From NCBI RefSeq assembly GCF_030433645.1, contig NZ_JAROCG010000002.1:1-64000 (forward strand): DNA of 64,000 nt, read 5' to 3'. Under the pieces are notes generated by a model. It did no database searches and was not told the origin of the DNA. It saw nothing but the letters and a program-made list of their open reading frames with translations. This DNA is from Arthrobacter burdickii (GTDB taxonomy: Bacteria > Actinomycetota > Actinomycetes > Actinomycetales > Micrococcaceae). A program made the position numbers and the translations under genes. Positions 35,040 to 44,798 of the stretch are shown here, piece by piece (within the stretch, counting starts at the first letter, position 1; each line of letters begins with the position of its first letter).

Positions 35040-35066
35040 CTTGCACTCACGGGGTGGGAGTGCTAA
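35040..35066 (+). promoter_or_regulatory. CIRCE element 1 (HrcA operator)
   Basis: CTTGCACTC, 9 nt, GAGTGCTAA. The right arm is perfect against the CIRCE consensus TTAGCACTC-N9-GAGTGCTAA and the left has two changes. It overlaps the probable groEL promoter. Confidence 0.75.
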
Positions 35067-35069
35067 TTA
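35041..35069 (+). promoter_or_regulatory. Probable groEL promoter
   Basis: TTGCAC (35041-35046), a 17-bp spacer and TAATTA (35064-35069). Both hexamers lie within CIRCE element 1, so repressor binding would block polymerase. Confidence 0.5.
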
Positions 35070-35074
35070 TTGAG

Positions 35075-35101
35075 TTAGCACTCGCGCGCGCAGACTGCTA
35101 A
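35075..35101 (+). promoter_or_regulatory. CIRCE element 2 (HrcA operator)
   Basis: TTAGCACTC, 9 nt, GACTGCTAA. The left arm is perfect and the right has one change. It begins 8 nt after element 1 and covers the expected transcript start. Confidence 0.85.
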
Positions 35102-35252
35102 GAAGCGCGTGACGGGTGAAGCAGGCAAACCTCTGTGGTGAGGGTGGAGCAGGAACGTGAAAGAGATCGTTCCGGCATCGCCCGGCCGTCGCGGGCACCA
35201 CACGCAGGCAAGCATTGATGTGCTGAAATGCAACCGTCCCGAAAGGACCTAA

Positions 35253-36893
<1,641 letters not shown>

Positions 36894-36931
36894 TCCCCAC
36901 TGCTGGTCGCGCCACCCGCGCACAGTACGAC

Positions 36932-36970
36932 AAGGGCGGCACTCCCGAGAGGGGGTGCCGCCCTTTCGTT
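36932..36970. terminator. Bidirectional terminator
   Basis: AAGGGCGGCAC pairs with GTGCCGCCCTT and is extended inward by a partial TCCC / GGGG match. TTTCGTT follows. The genes on both sides converge. Confidence 0.8.
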
Positions 36971-37005
36971 GTCTGCAGCAGGACAGCCCCTCCGGGTCCG
37001 GTGGA

Positions 37006-37296
37006 TCAGCTCAGGAACATGCGGGCGTTGCTCTGCTCCGCGTCGGCGTACTGCTGGGTGGCGACGTTGAGGGCGGCATTGATGCCGGTGAGGGATTCCT
37101 CGACCTGCTGCTGGGTGGCCCGCCACTGCAGGATCAGCTGCTGGAAATTGGTGGCCGCCTGCCCGGTCCACAGACCCTCCAGTTCACGAAGGCCGGCCTG
37201 CATGGAGTTCACCTCCGCCTGCAGCCTCGTGATGGTGCCCTGCACCTGGCTGCTCTTGGCCGCCAGGCTGTCGGTGTCAACGTTGAAGAATGCCAT
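37006..37296 (-). CDS. WXG100-family protein (ESAT-6-like)
   Basis: A 96-aa two-helix protein. The WxG turn (EGLWTGQAATNF) is in the centre and the lengths of both helices fit WXG100 family substrates of type VII secretion. The usual C-terminal YxxxD/E export signal could be YADAE. No EccC/ESX machinery is nearby, so secretion must use genes elsewhere, or the protein has a different role. The ATG at 37296 gives the standard family start. Confidence 0.85.
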   Translation of the reverse strand: MAFFNVDTDSLAAKSSQVQGTITRLQAEVNSMQAGLRELEGLWTGQAATNFQQLILQWRATQQQVEESLTGINAALNVATQQYADAEQSNARMFLS

Positions 37297-37359
37297 GCTG
37301 TGCTCCCGGGTGCTCGCGCTTCCTTGATGCATCCGACGCTAGGGCACGGTGGCGAGGGG

Positions 37360-38919
37360 TCAGCTGTCGTCGCGGCCCTTGTGGATAACCGGCTTCGTCG
37401 ACGGTGCCTGCGGCGGGGTGATCCCGCTCGAGTACACGGGGTCGGAGCCGGGGCCCGCAGCGTCCTCGTCGGCAGCCTCGTCGTCCTGCTCGTCCGCCGG
37501 CACGTGGGGGAGCCGAATGGACAGGGTGGCCCCACCCCCGGGAGTCTCCTCCAGCCGCACGGTGCCGTCGTGCTGCGCGACGAGTGCGGCCACGATCGCG
37601 AGTCCGAGTCCCGTGCCGCCCGTCTCGCGATGGCGGGACGTGTCCGCCCGGTAGAAGCGCTCGAAGACCTTGGCGGCGTCGTCCTCGGAGATGCCCGGAC
37701 CGTGGTCCCGGACCTCGAGGACGGAGTCGCTGGTGCCGTGCAGTACCGGCGCGACGCCGACGGCGATCTCGATGGGAGAGCCCTCAGGGGTGTAGCGGAG
37801 CGCGTTGGTCATCAGGTTGGCGACCACCTGGCGGAGGCGGGCCTCGTCTCCGCGTGTGGGAGCGGAGCGCGCATGTCCGCCGTCGAGGCCGATGACGGTG
37901 ATGGACCGGTCCGGCGCCGTGGCACGAGCGTCGAAGGCGGCGTCGTGGCCGAGCACCATGAGGTCCAGGGGCTTCACCTCCGGGGGCCGCTGCTCATCGA
38001 TCCTGGCGAGCGTGAGCAGGTCCTCGACGAGCTGGCCCATGCGGATCGCCTCGCTCTCGATCCTGCCCATCGCCGCGGCGATGTCCTCGTCCTTCTGCAG
38101 GGCCCCGTGCCGGTAGAGCTCCGAGTAGCCCCGAATGGTGACGAGCGGCGTCCTGAGTTCGTGGGAGGCGTCCGCGACGAAGCGGCGCATCTTCGTCTCG
38201 GAGGCGGTCCTGGCGGCGAACGCACGCTCGATGTGCGCGAGCATCGCATTGAGGGACCTCGACAACCGCCCGATCTCGGTGTTGGGGCGCTCGACGGCGA
38301 CGCGGCGTGAGAGGTCCCCGGTGGCGATGGCGGCGGCGGTCCGCTCCACCCGGGCGAGCGGGGCGAACTGCCGCGTCACGGCGAGAAAGGCGATGATCGA
38401 GGCGAGCGCGGTCGTGACGAGGCCCGAGGTGAAGATGATCTCCGTCGACTCCTGCACCGACTCGTTGACGGTGTTCAGGCGGGAGGCGATGGCGAGGTAC
38501 CCCTCGCCGTTGGCGAACGGGAAGACACGCACCCGCCAGCCCTGGCCCGACGGGGCCGTCCCCGGGACGTCGAAGCCGGAACTCTCGAGGTCCGTGATCC
38601 GGTCCGGGGTGAGGCCGTCCAGCTCCGGCACGTCCGCGGCGTCCGAGGACTGGTTCTCGGCGACGATGGAGGCGCCCCGGTCGAGGATCGCCGCGTAGTA
38701 GCGGAGGACCGTCCCGTCATCGGCGGGGACCTCGGAATAGATGGTCTCCGAGACCACTTTCGCGTTGGTGAGGATATCGGCGTCGAGCCTGTCCACGAGT
38801 CCCTGCCGCAGCAGGGACACGGTGGCCAGGCCCGTGATGCCGACGGTCACGATCATGAGGAGCATGATGATCGCGACCAGCTGCGAGCGGAGGGACGCCG
38901 CGTTCCAACGCTTGATCAA
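37360..38919 (-). CDS. Membrane sensor histidine kinase
   Basis: A 519-aa sensor. A first membrane helix (LVAIIMLLMIVTVGITGLATV) is followed by an extracellular sensing domain of about 130 residues and a second helix (GLVTTALASIIAFLAV). HAMP is next, then the H-box FVADASHELRTPL, the N-box LMTNALRYTPEG, and the G boxes DHGPGISEDD and GGTGLGLAIV. The C-terminus is a disordered tail. It follows the response-regulator gene by 10 nt and forms its cognate partner, similar to the TcrY/TrcS type. Confidence 0.92.
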   Translation of the reverse strand: MIKRWNAASLRSQLVAIIMLLMIVTVGITGLATVSLLRQGLVDRLDADILTNAKVVSETIYSEVPADDGTVLRYYAAILDRGASIVAENQSSDAADVPELDGLTPDRITDLESSGFDVPGTAPSGQGWRVRVFPFANGEGYLAIASRLNTVNESVQESTEIIFTSGLVTTALASIIAFLAVTRQFAPLARVERTAAAIATGDLSRRVAVERPNTEIGRLSRSLNAMLAHIERAFAARTASETKMRRFVADASHELRTPLVTIRGYSELYRHGALQKDEDIAAAMGRIESEAIRMGQLVEDLLTLARIDEQRPPEVKPLDLMVLGHDAAFDARATAPDRSITVIGLDGGHARSAPTRGDEARLRQVVANLMTNALRYTPEGSPIEIAVGVAPVLHGTSDSVLEVRDHGPGISEDDAAKVFERFYRADTSRHRETGGTGLGLAIVAALVAQHDGTVRLEETPGGGATLSIRLPHVPADEQDDEAADEDAAGPGSDPVYSSGITPPQAPSTKPVIHKGRDDS

Positions 38920-38929
38920 GGGACGGGCG

Positions 38930-39640
38930 CTACCGCTTGTCGGCGGAGCGGAGCAGGTACCCCACGCCGCGCTTCGTCTGGATCAGGGCGACGGCGTCGG
39001 AGTTCCGGTCGATCTTCCGGCGCAGGTACGAGATGTAGGACTCCACGATGGACGCATCCCCGTTGAAGTCGTATTCCCAGACGTGGTCGAGGATCTGTGC
39101 CTTCGAGAGGACGCGGTTGGGGTTCATCATGAGGTAGCGCAGGAGCTTGAACTCGGTGGGGGAGAGGTCGATCGTCTCCCCTCCGCGCCGGACCTCGTGG
39201 GCGTCGTCGTCGAGTTCGAGGTCGTCGACGCGGATCACGGCGTCGTCGTCCTCGAGCGGGTGCGTGCGCCGCAGGACCGCACGGATGCGGGCCACCACCT
39301 CGTCGAGGCTGAACGGCTTGGTGACGTAGTCGTCGCCGCCGACCGTCAGGCCGGTGACCTTGTCCTCGGTGTCGTCCCGCGCCGTCAGGAAGACGACGGG
39401 GAAATGGCGGCCGGCGGCCCGCAGGCGCCGGGTGACGGTGAATCCGTCCATGTCGGGGAGCATGACGTCGAGCACGGCGAGATCCGGGTTGTGCGTCTCG
39501 GCGGCCGCGAGGGCGTCGCGTCCGTTCGCGGCGGCGACGACGTCGAAGCCGGCGAACCGCAGCGAGGTCGAGAGGAGCTCGCGGATGTTCGGTTCGTCGT
39601 CGACGACCAGCAGTTTCGCTTCGGGGACTGTTTTCTTCAC
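38930..39640 (-). CDS. OmpR/PhoB-family response regulator
   Basis: A 236-aa regulator. The receiver domain has the acidic pair DDEP (15-18), the phospho-acceptor Asp in LAVLDVMLPDMDG (near 57), the conserved Thr in FLTARDD and Lys in YVTKPFS. The C-terminal winged-helix DNA-binding domain (about 135-232) ends in KRGVGYLLR. It is encoded directly upstream of the histidine kinase. The pair resembles TrcRS of mycobacteria; the regulon is unknown. Confidence 0.93.
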   Translation of the reverse strand: MKKTVPEAKLLVVDDEPNIRELLSTSLRFAGFDVVAAANGRDALAAAETHNPDLAVLDVMLPDMDGFTVTRRLRAAGRHFPVVFLTARDDTEDKVTGLTVGGDDYVTKPFSLDEVVARIRAVLRRTHPLEDDDAVIRVDDLELDDDAHEVRRGGETIDLSPTEFKLLRYLMMNPNRVLSKAQILDHVWEYDFNGDASIVESYISYLRRKIDRNSDAVALIQTKRGVGYLLRSADKR

Positions 39641-39696
39641 GGCACCAGTATCCGCACGTTGTCTGTGAATTGGCTGAGCCGTTCCTGCAGACTTGC

Positions 39697-41355
39697 TCAG
39701 GAGTCCCTGGGCTCCTTGTCGCCGATCGCGGCTGCGTCGAGGATGCGGTAGGCGTACCCCTGCTCGGCGAGGAACCGCTGGCGCTTGGCGGCGAAGTCCT
39801 GGTCGAGGGTGTCGCGCGCGACGACGGTATAGAAGCGCGCCGCCCTGCCGTCGCTCTTCGGCCGGAGGAGCCGGCCGAGGCGCTGGGCCTCTTCCTGCCG
39901 CGACCCGAAGGACCCGGAGACCTGGATCGCGACCGATGCCTCGGGGAGGTCGATCGAGAAGTTGGCGACCTTGGAGACCACGAGCACGTGGATCTCACCC
40001 GCCCGGAAGGCGTCGAAGAGCCGCTGGCGTTCCCGCACCGTCGTCTCGCCCTTGATGACGGGGGCCGCGAGCCGTGCGGCGAGGTCGTCCAGTTGGTCGA
40101 TGTACTGACCGATCACGAGCAGCTGCTCGCCCCGGTGGGCAGCGACGAGCTTCTCCACCACGTCCGACTTCGTGTCCGACGTCGCGCAGAGGCGGTACTT
40201 GTCGGCGTCGTCGGCCATGGCGTACGCGACGCGCTCGTCACGGGGCAGGTCCACCCGGACCTCCACGCAGTCCGCGGGTGCGATGTAGCCCTGGGCCTCG
40301 ATGTCCTTCCACGGCGCGTCGTACCGTTTCGGCCCGATGAGCGAGAACACCTCCCCCTCACGGCCGTCCTCGCGGACGAGGGTCGCCGTGAGCCCGAGCC
40401 TGCGGCGTGCCTGGAGGTCGGCGGTCATCTTGAAGATCGGTGCCGGGAGGAGATGGACCTCGTCGTACACGATCAGGCCCCAGTCGTTCGCGTCCAGCAG
40501 CTCGAGGTGCGGGTACAGCCCGCCGCGCTTCGTGGTGAGGACCTGGTAGGTGGCGATCGTCACCGGCCGCACCTCCTTCACGGCTCCCGAGTACTCCCCG
40601 ATCTCGTCCTCGGTCAGCGAGGTGCGCTTGAGCAGCTCGTCCTTCCACTGCCGGGCCGACACCGTGTTGGTGACGAGGATGAGCGTCGTGGTCTGGCTCG
40701 TGGCCATGGCCGCGGCGCCCACGAGGGTCTTCCCCGCTCCGCACGGCAGGACGACGACGCCGGAGCCGCCGGACCAGAAGTTCTCGACGGCGAGCTGCTG
40801 GTACGGGCGCAGCGTCCAGCCGTCCTCGTCCAGCGCGATGGGATGCGGTGTCCCGTCGACGTAGCCCGCGAAGTCCTCGGCGGGCCATCCGAGCTTGAGC
40901 AGCAGCTGCTTCAGCTGTCCGCGCTGGGACGAGTGCACGACGACGGTCTCGCCGTCGATCCTCGGCCCGAGCAGGGGCTGGATCTTCTTGGCGTGCAGGA
41001 CCTCCTCGAGCACCGGATAGTCGGAGGTCCGCAGCACGAGGCCGTGCTGTGCGTCCTTCTCGAGGCGGAGCCTGCCGTAGCGCGACATCGTGTCCTCGAT
41101 GTCGATGAGGAGGGCGTGCGGCACGGGGAAGCGCGAGTACTTCAGGAGCGTGTCGAGGACCCGCTCGGCGTCCAGTCCGGCGGCCCGTGCGTTCCACAGC
41201 CCGAGCGGCGTGAGCCGGTAGCTGTGCACGTGCTCGGGGGCTCGCTCCAGCTCGGCGAACGCGGCGATCGCATGGCGCGCCTCGGTGGCCTGCTCGTGGT
41301 CCACCTCGAGCAGGATGGTCTTGTCGCTCTGGACGATCAGCGGCCCGTCAGCCAT
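39697..41355 (-). CDS. XPB-family DNA repair helicase
   Basis: A 552-aa SF2 helicase. It has an N-terminal damage-recognition-like domain, then Walker A LPCGAGKTLVG, the DEVH box (YDEVHLLPAP), motif III LTATLVREDG and motif VI QRLGRLLRPK. The order matches archaeal/actinobacterial XPB (ERCC3), a 3'-to-5' helicase linked to nucleotide-excision repair. The ATG at 41355 overlaps the upstream gene end by 8 nt. Together with that gene it forms a known actinobacterial pair. Confidence 0.92.
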   Translation of the reverse strand: MADGPLIVQSDKTILLEVDHEQATEARHAIAAFAELERAPEHVHSYRLTPLGLWNARAAGLDAERVLDTLLKYSRFPVPHALLIDIEDTMSRYGRLRLEKDAQHGLVLRTSDYPVLEEVLHAKKIQPLLGPRIDGETVVVHSSQRGQLKQLLLKLGWPAEDFAGYVDGTPHPIALDEDGWTLRPYQQLAVENFWSGGSGVVVLPCGAGKTLVGAAAMATSQTTTLILVTNTVSARQWKDELLKRTSLTEDEIGEYSGAVKEVRPVTIATYQVLTTKRGGLYPHLELLDANDWGLIVYDEVHLLPAPIFKMTADLQARRRLGLTATLVREDGREGEVFSLIGPKRYDAPWKDIEAQGYIAPADCVEVRVDLPRDERVAYAMADDADKYRLCATSDTKSDVVEKLVAAHRGEQLLVIGQYIDQLDDLAARLAAPVIKGETTVRERQRLFDAFRAGEIHVLVVSKVANFSIDLPEASVAIQVSGSFGSRQEEAQRLGRLLRPKSDGRAARFYTVVARDTLDQDFAAKRQRFLAEQGYAYRILDAAAIGDKEPRDS

Positions 41356-43756
41356 CTGCGGGGCTCCCTTCGAGGATTTCCACGTCCATGACGCGGTGCA
41401 CGGACACGACTTTCTCCACCTGCTTCTCGGGATCGAACACCCGCAGGCGGCCTCCCGATACCGAGAGTGGAACAAGGACCTGGCGCACGTGATTCCCTTC
41501 GCTGTCGGCGGTGCCGAGGCGGATGCGGCTGCGCGACCGGATGGCCGCCCGCAGGGTCTCCAGGCCCAGGAGGATCTCGCTGTCGGAACCGGACGCGGAG
41601 TCGGCGGGTCCCGGCCGCGCCGAGCGCAGCACGGCGACCTGTGCCGCGATCTCCTCCTCGGCGACCGACCAGGGGTTGAGCCGCGATCGGAGCTGTTCCG
41701 GCGAGACCCGGGCGGCCGGCGCCGGCTCGGCGGGCGCCTTCGCGACGGCAGCCACGGCGTCCGCTGCCGGCGTGAACCCGAGGTCCCGCAGGAGCGCGGT
41801 CAGTTCCTGGGGGGAGGCGGCCGACACCAGGACGGTCGGTGCCACCTGCAGGATCCCGAGCGCCGCGGCACGCGGGTCCGCCAGGACGGCCGCGGGAACC
41901 GCGTCGTCGTCCGTGCGCAGGTAGCTCCCGGCGCGCCCGACCCGGAGGCTGCCGTACCGCGACGCGGTGTCCTCGACGAGGTATGTCAGGGCCTGGGGGA
42001 TCTCCGTGGCGGAGGAGGTGCGCAAAAAGGCGAGGATCGACTCCGCGTCCTCGCCCGCGTCGAGCGCCGAGCGGATGGAGTCGGCGGAGAAACGGTAGGT
42101 GGTGGCCGGTCCCTGTCCTTCCGGTGTGGACATGCGCAGCAGCCCCCGTGCCACCTCGGGCTGCAGGTACCCGGGAGCGACGGCGGTGAGGTCGGCCTGC
42201 AGGACGACGTGGGACACCGGGGCCGGCAGGGCCCGGCGGATGCCGTCGGCGGCCTCCTCGAAGCGTCCCTCGGCCACGAGGCGCCCCGCGTCGGTGAGCG
42301 CACCGCTCCCCGTCAGGCCGAGCGACGCCGCCTCGGTCAGCATGCCCGGCAGCAGGCGGGCGAAGCGCCGGTGCAGCCGCGGCTGGTGCCAGGTGGCGAG
42401 CGAGATGACGGACTGCTCGGTGAGGACCGGCACAGCAGCCGGGCCGGCCACAGGCCCGCCGTCGCCCTCAGGGTCGGCACCGGAGAGGTCGGTGGCCACG
42501 GCCAGGAACCGCTGGCGCACCATCGGTGCATCAGGACGGGAGGCCTCGGCGGCGAGGGCGTTGACGGCCGTCCCGTCGGGCAGCCGGGAACCGACCAGGG
42601 CCGGTGCGCGGTCCACGGCCAGCCATCCCTCGACCAGGAGGAGCCACTGGGCCTCGCGGTCCAGCGCTTCCCAGGCGTCGAGGCGCGAGGTCTTCCAGCG
42701 CGAATCGTCGGGGTCGAGGGTCAGGAGCCCGACAGCGGCCGCGAGTTCCAGCAGCCAGGCGGCCTCGCCGTCGTCGCTGCGCAGCGCCTCGCGGACGCGT
42801 CGCAGCTCCCGCACGCCGACTCCTCCGGAGCGGAGCGTGGAGACCGGGGTGGCGGCGACAGCTCCGAGGAGGGCGGTCACCAGGCGCAGCGTCTCCGCGA
42901 TCGCGCCGAAGGCGGCGTTGTCCCGCAGGCTCGCGCGCGTGGTCCGTTCCGCCCCGACGGGAGGGGTGGTCTCGAGGGTCGCGAAGACCACGTGGCCGCG
43001 GAGCGCCATGCCCACTCCCCGCGGGAGTTCGACGTGGAGGGCGTCCAGCGGTGCCAGCAGGCAGCGGTCCAGCAGCCAGCGCACGGCGGGCGAGGCTTCA
43101 CCCCCGCCTCCCGTCGCCGTCGAGCCGACCGGGGCATCGCGCAGGCGGTACAGCAGCGGTTCCGCGCCCTCGGGAGCCTCGGCCAGGACGCCGCGCCATG
43201 CAGTCGGATCCGCCACCACGCCGTCGAGCACCTGCGCGGCGGACGCGCCCGTCATCGCGTCGGTGGCGGCCCCGGCGTCGACGAGGGCCACGGCATGGAC
43301 CAGCGCCGGTCCATAGCGCGGGATCGATCGGGCAAGCGTGCGGAAGGGCCGCCCGAGACCTGCGGGGTAGGGCCCCAGCGCATCGGCCAGCGCTCCGACC
43401 GGCAGGAAGCCCTCCTCCGCGGAACCGACGACGAGGGCCCTCTGCCCGAGGTCGGCGAGGATCGCATCGAGGGCTTCGGCCTCCGCCGTCGTGAAGGCTG
43501 ACGCCAGGCGCGCCCGGGTCACGGCAGCGCCGTCGTCCTCGCTGAGGACCACGATCGCCTCGAGGACCTGAAGCTGGGGTCGCGACACGTTGTCGAGGGC
43601 GCGCTGCAGGCTGACCCGGGTGGACGCCCTTGCCGCGAGCGCGGCGAAGTCAGGCACCGGGGGGAGGATGAGGTCGGGCCGGACGGCAAGCAGGCTCCGC
43701 AGTTCGTCATCGCTCCGGAGGGCCAGCTGTTCGGCCAGTGCTCGGATCGCGGACAT
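41348..43756 (-). CDS. Helicase-associated domain protein, partner of XPB
   Basis: An 802-aa protein of the actinobacterial family encoded next to XPB (the Rv0862c type). It has an N-terminal helical region with winged-helix-like segments, a middle helicase-associated domain (RYGSLRVGRAGSYLRTDD is similar to the XPB N-terminus) and a C-terminal WYL-like beta domain (IRSRSRIRLGTADSEGN). There are no helicase motor motifs. It probably works with XPB; the exact job is unknown. TAACCT is 7 nt before the ATG, so the mRNA may be leaderless. Confidence 0.82.
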   Translation of the reverse strand: MSAIRALAEQLALRSDDELRSLLAVRPDLILPPVPDFAALAARASTRVSLQRALDNVSRPQLQVLEAIVVLSEDDGAAVTRARLASAFTTAEAEALDAILADLGQRALVVGSAEEGFLPVGALADALGPYPAGLGRPFRTLARSIPRYGPALVHAVALVDAGAATDAMTGASAAQVLDGVVADPTAWRGVLAEAPEGAEPLLYRLRDAPVGSTATGGGGEASPAVRWLLDRCLLAPLDALHVELPRGVGMALRGHVVFATLETTPPVGAERTTRASLRDNAAFGAIAETLRLVTALLGAVAATPVSTLRSGGVGVRELRRVREALRSDDGEAAWLLELAAAVGLLTLDPDDSRWKTSRLDAWEALDREAQWLLLVEGWLAVDRAPALVGSRLPDGTAVNALAAEASRPDAPMVRQRFLAVATDLSGADPEGDGGPVAGPAAVPVLTEQSVISLATWHQPRLHRRFARLLPGMLTEAASLGLTGSGALTDAGRLVAEGRFEEAADGIRRALPAPVSHVVLQADLTAVAPGYLQPEVARGLLRMSTPEGQGPATTYRFSADSIRSALDAGEDAESILAFLRTSSATEIPQALTYLVEDTASRYGSLRVGRAGSYLRTDDDAVPAAVLADPRAAALGILQVAPTVLVSAASPQELTALLRDLGFTPAADAVAAVAKAPAEPAPAARVSPEQLRSRLNPWSVAEEEIAAQVAVLRSARPGPADSASGSDSEILLGLETLRAAIRSRSRIRLGTADSEGNHVRQVLVPLSVSGGRLRVFDPEKQVEKVVSVHRVMDVEILEGSPADG

Positions 43757-43763
43757 CCCTTCA

Positions 43764-43769
43764 AGGTTA
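43764..43769 (-). promoter_or_regulatory. -10 element of the XPB operon (leaderless)
   Basis: TAACCT, then 7 nt, then ATG on the minus strand. Confidence 0.4.
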
Positions 43770-43813
43770 CCCGGCGGCTCCGACAGGGCGGAGACTCCCT
43801 GCTCCGTCAGGAT

Positions 43814-43940
43814 CCTGCCGGTGAAGCCCAGCTACTGCCGACGACGCCGGGTTGCCGCCGGTTTGCCGCCGGCGAAGCCTAGATGCCGCCGCAGCCGAGA
43901 TGCTGCCGGCGAAGTCGGGTTCCTGCCGACGGAGCCACGG
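43814..43940. repeat. Degenerate GC-rich direct repeats
   Basis: Variants of TGCCGCCGGCGAAGCC recur five or six times with changes and deletions (CTGCCGACGACGCCGGG, TGCCGCCGGTTTGCCGCC, GCTGCCGGCGAAGTCGG). They sit between two minus-strand genes and show no coding potential or regular period. Confidence 0.6.
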
Positions 43941-43946
43941 GAACGG

Positions 43947-44231
43947 TCAGGACCTCCGGCGGGAGATGGCCGACGAGACGACGGCCGCGGCCATCAGCAG
44001 GAAGGCGATCGGCAGGCAGAAGTAGGTGGCGAGCACGAAGCCGGGCCACACCGACCCCTGGAGGAAAGCGGTGAGAAGGATCGCGGCGAGCGACACCAGG
44101 CCGATCGCGGCGAACACGACCGCGAGGACCATCAGCGCGCGGCGCAGGCGGGAGGACTGCCCGGACCCACCGCCGGTGCCCTGCTGGAGGTGCTCGGAGG
44201 AGGGGCGCGGTGCCGGTTCGTTCGGGATCAT
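43947..44231 (-). CDS. Small two-helix membrane protein
   Basis: A 94-aa protein with a cytosolic Pro/Ser-rich N-terminus (about 30 residues), two hydrophobic helices (LMVLAVVFAAIGLVSLAAIL and FVLATYFCLPIAFLLMAAAV) and a basic tail (SRRRS). The family is unknown. It diverges from the cold-shock gene. Confidence 0.65.
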   Translation of the reverse strand: MIPNEPAPRPSSEHLQQGTGGGSGQSSRLRRALMVLAVVFAAIGLVSLAAILLTAFLQGSVWPGFVLATYFCLPIAFLLMAAAVVSSAISRRRS

Positions 44232-44404
44232 AGCCGTCCCAGACTACAAGAACCACGGCAGGGGGGCCGCCGGAAAAGCTATATCCTAGGAGACACAGAC
44301 TTCCCCGGCGGTGGCAGTGCGCCTGGGCACCAGGCGGTGTCCCCGCACCCGGGACCGGAACCGCAGGCGCATCCCGCCCGGTACAGCTAAGAAGAGGTAA
44401 CGAC

Positions 44405-44788
44405 GTGCCCATCGGCAAAGTGAAGTGGTTCGACGCGGACAAGGGATTCGGATTCCTTGCCACGGATGACGGCAAGGAGGTGTTCCTGCACGCCTCCGCG
44501 CTCCCCGCGGGCGTGAGCGAGGTCAAGGTGGGCACCAAACTGGAGTTCGGTGTGGCGGACGGCCGCCGCGGACCCTCCGCCCTGTCGGCGCGCATCCTCG
44601 AGCAGGCACCGTCCGTGGTCAAGGCGACCAGGAAGAGTGCGGATGACATGGCCGTCATCACGGAAGACCTCATCAAACTCCTCGACGGCGTGTCCAACGG
44701 ACTCCGCAAGGGGCGCTACCCCGAGAAGTCCCACGCTTCGAAGGTCGCCGCCGTCCTGAGGGCGGTTGCCGACGACCTCGACGCGTAG
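44405..44788 (+). CDS. Cold-shock domain protein with C-terminal extension
   Basis: A 127-aa protein with a GTG start. Residues 1-66 form a cold-shock fold with RNP-1-like KGFGFLA and RNP-2-like VFLHASAL. A 60-residue helical extension follows, as in actinobacterial Csp proteins of this size. It binds single-stranded RNA/DNA and prevents structure. A leader of over 100 nt is likely, with a -10-like TATATC at 44280-44285. DUF3027 and an MFS gene follow within 11 and 8 nt, forming an operon. Confidence 0.92.
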   Translation: MPIGKVKWFDADKGFGFLATDDGKEVFLHASALPAGVSEVKVGTKLEFGVADGRRGPSALSARILEQAPSVVKATRKSADDMAVITEDLIKLLDGVSNGLRKGRYPEKSHASKVAAVLRAVADDLDA

Positions 44789-44798
44789 GCTTTCCACC

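Noticed and set aside
35067..35083. A reversed CIRCE formed by GAGTGCTAA-N8-TTAGCACTC
   Set aside because: The arms are in the wrong order for CIRCE. They are better explained as the inner halves of two tandem proper CIRCE elements with 9-nt spacers.
37006..37296. A complete type VII secretion locus
   Set aside because: Only a single WXG100 gene is present; no EccC/EccD-like gene lies near it.
41285..43501. A 738-aa plus-strand frame antisense to the XPB partner
   Set aside because: Composition is Arg/Gly/His-rich as expected of a shadow; the minus strand carries a recognised family.
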